Shown piece by piece: positions 63,048 to 64,000 of a DNA stretch of 64,000 nucleotides. Each line of letters begins with the position of its first letter. The first letter of the stretch is position 1. The position numbers and the translations under genes are program-made. The stretch is from assembly GCF_001298735.1 (NCBI RefSeq), contig NZ_CYSP01000001.1, positions 186,001-250,000 on the forward strand, in the 5' to 3' direction. Below the pieces are notes generated by a model. The model searched no databases. It had not been told where the DNA came from and saw only the letters and a program-made list of their open reading frames with translations. Source of the stretch: Propionispora sp. 2/2-37 (GTDB taxonomy: Bacteria; Bacillota; Negativicutes; Propionisporales; Propionisporaceae).

Positions 63048-63671
63048 CTAATATAAAACCAAAAATTTAATAGGATCAACGGCGGTACCGTTAACCCTGA
63101 TTTCGTAATGGACATGTGGACCGGTACTTCTTCCGGTACTGCCTGCAAAGGAAACAATCTGGCCTTTTTTTACTTTTTGGCCTACAATTACTGCTACTTT
63201 CGAGTTGTGTCCATAAATCGTCTCAATGCCGTTACCATGATCGATTTGGACAATATTTCCGTAGCCACCGGACCATCCGCTCTTTACAACTTCGCCATCG
63301 GCTGTGGCGACAACGGGAGTCCCTATTCCGGCAGCAATGTCGATGCCCGGGTGTAATTCACTGCCGTCCTCCCATGGTGAATTACGCTGACCAAAACCGG
63401 AGGTAACCGCGCCGCTAGCCGGCCAGAGTGAGGGGGTGGTTGCAAGCGCATTAGTATTGTCCGGCAGACTTTCATTCTCCTGCATAGATCCAATTTCATC
63501 AGGCTGATTGTTTTGTAGTTCGGTTGCTGTCACAGCGTTTGCAGTAAGCGCTTGCTGATGATTTGCAAAAATCCCCACTGAAACTAAGATGAGCATGCTA
63601 ATAAGTAAACTGGCCCAGTTTATCCCGGGCAGTAGAATTGGTTTACCCTTTTTTTGAAACGGAATAAGCAT
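63048..63671 (-). CDS. M23-family peptidoglycan peptidase, membrane anchored
   Basis: The 207-residue protein has a membrane anchor (about 16-36, INWASLLISMLILVSVGIFA), a linker of about 45 residues, and a C-terminal LytM domain (about 95-200). Zinc ligands are visible in HPGIDIAAG and HVHYEIRV, with GYGNIVQIDHGNG and YGHNSKVAV between. It should cut peptide cross-links in peptidoglycan or serve as a regulator of such enzymes. The start is ATG 63671, after GGAGGA; an in-frame ATG at 63698 is nine codons further up. No coiled coil like that of EnvC is present. The exact role is unknown; it is divergent from the gene at 63831. Confidence 0.9.
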   Translation of the reverse strand: MLIPFQKKGKPILLPGINWASLLISMLILVSVGIFANHQQALTANAVTATELQNNQPDEIGSMQENESLPDNTNALATTPSLWPASGAVTSGFGQRNSPWEDGSELHPGIDIAAGIGTPVVATADGEVVKSGWSGGYGNIVQIDHGNGIETIYGHNSKVAVIVGQKVKKGQIVSFAGSTGRSTGPHVHYEIRVNGTAVDPIKFLVLY

Positions 63672-63830
63672 TGAGTATATCCTCCTCCATAAAACCATGA
63701 AACGCCACTTTTACTGACCAGCGTACCTTCTTATTTTCCAACTAAATTTACGTTGTGTCAACACTTGACGTAAAAAGTGAAAAGTGAGAACATAGTACAT
63801 GCTAGTTTTTATTATTGGAGATGACAATAT

Positions 63831-64000
63831 ATGAGGAAAATAGCCCGGCAATATCATCCGATCATTCCCTTGAGTGCATTTTTGCTTTTTTTGGCGCTTG
63901 TAGTGGCAGCCCGATTTCACCTGTTTCCATTCTCCTTTTTAGACAAAAATATGGTACAAAATTCGGTTTCCGTTACTGTAGCACCAGTAAGAATTATAAA
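63831..64000 (+). CDS. N-terminal part of an unknown membrane protein (cut by window end)
   Basis: The frame is open from ATG 63831 to the end of the window, with GGAG about 10 bases upstream. It reads RKIARQYHPIIPLSAF, then one hydrophobic segment (about 10-30, LSAFLLFLALVVAARFHLF), then NSVSVTVAPVRI. The visible 56 residues are too few to assign a family. A single-pass anchored periplasmic protein is likely. It is divergent from the M23 peptidase, with about 160 bases between that hold no other gene. Confidence 0.55.
   Translation, partial: MRKIARQYHPIIPLSAFLLFLALVVAARFHLFPFSFLDKNMVQNSVSVTVAPVRII

Overview
The window reads as one stretch of chromosome from an endospore-forming Firmicute with an outer membrane, most likely a member of the Negativicutes (Sporomusaceae-like). 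Two lines of evidence point there. Sporulation genes are present: gpr behind a sigma-G-like promoter, spoIIP, yqfC, yqfD and a damaged spoVK. A LptA/OstA-like protein with a signal peptide lies on the minus strand at 39860-40330, as expected for LPS transport in a diderm. Most of the window is dense housekeeping DNA on the plus strand, in an order close to the Bacillus yqe-yqf region. No CRISPR array, rRNA operon or recognisable insertion sequence was seen.

Layout. 1-5182: the leuS 3' end, comEA-comEC (DNA uptake), holA and convergent rpsT. 5294-8080: gpr, spoIIP and an unknown membrane protein. 8115-11128: lepA-hemW behind a promoter flanked by an inverted repeat. 11149-20586: a heat-shock and translation operon with a perfect CIRCE operator, hrcA, an archaeal-type (group III) chaperonin, grpE, dnaK, dnaJ, prmA, rsmE and mtaB. 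20690-26181: a HIT protein, rpsU, yqeY, an NfeD protease, floA, an unknown protein and a lone HerA-type ATPase. 26287-33097: yqfC, yqfD, phoH, yqfF, ybeY, dgkA, cdd and era, with many overlaps. 33149-36510: a DUF502 protein, a CNNM/CorC transporter, a frameshifted yqzL, recO and a DUF4342 protein. 36546-39826: T-box-controlled glyQS. 39860-44813: the LptA-like gene, dgt, dnaG and rpoD.

44852-47635 holds four tRNAs, trmK, a Nif3-like gene and the RNase P RNA. 47648-48793 holds a divergent nitroreductase/thioredoxin pair. 48845-56823 is a tRNA-modification and mismatch-repair run: miaB, mutS, mutL, a methyltransferase, miaA and hfq. 56874-57443 is a truncated spoVK. 57494-60367 is a thiazole-synthesis operon (thiS, thiG, thiH, tenI-like) with a transcription attenuator in its leader.

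60498-62971 is the only accessory-looking part. It has several inverted repeats, a cysteine-rich protein with a basic N-terminus, a convergent large serine recombinase and a 48-codon gene just upstream of the recombinase. It is followed by an M23 peptidase and the start of a divergent membrane protein cut by the window end.

The most unusual biology is the group III chaperonin inside the HrcA/CIRCE-controlled dnaK operon and the small serine-recombinase module. Secondary signals are the thiS leader, the palindrome around the lepA promoter, a 143-base yqfF/ybeY overlap and two apparently broken genes (yqzL, spoVK). All family assignments were made by eye from motifs and gene order. No database search was run.
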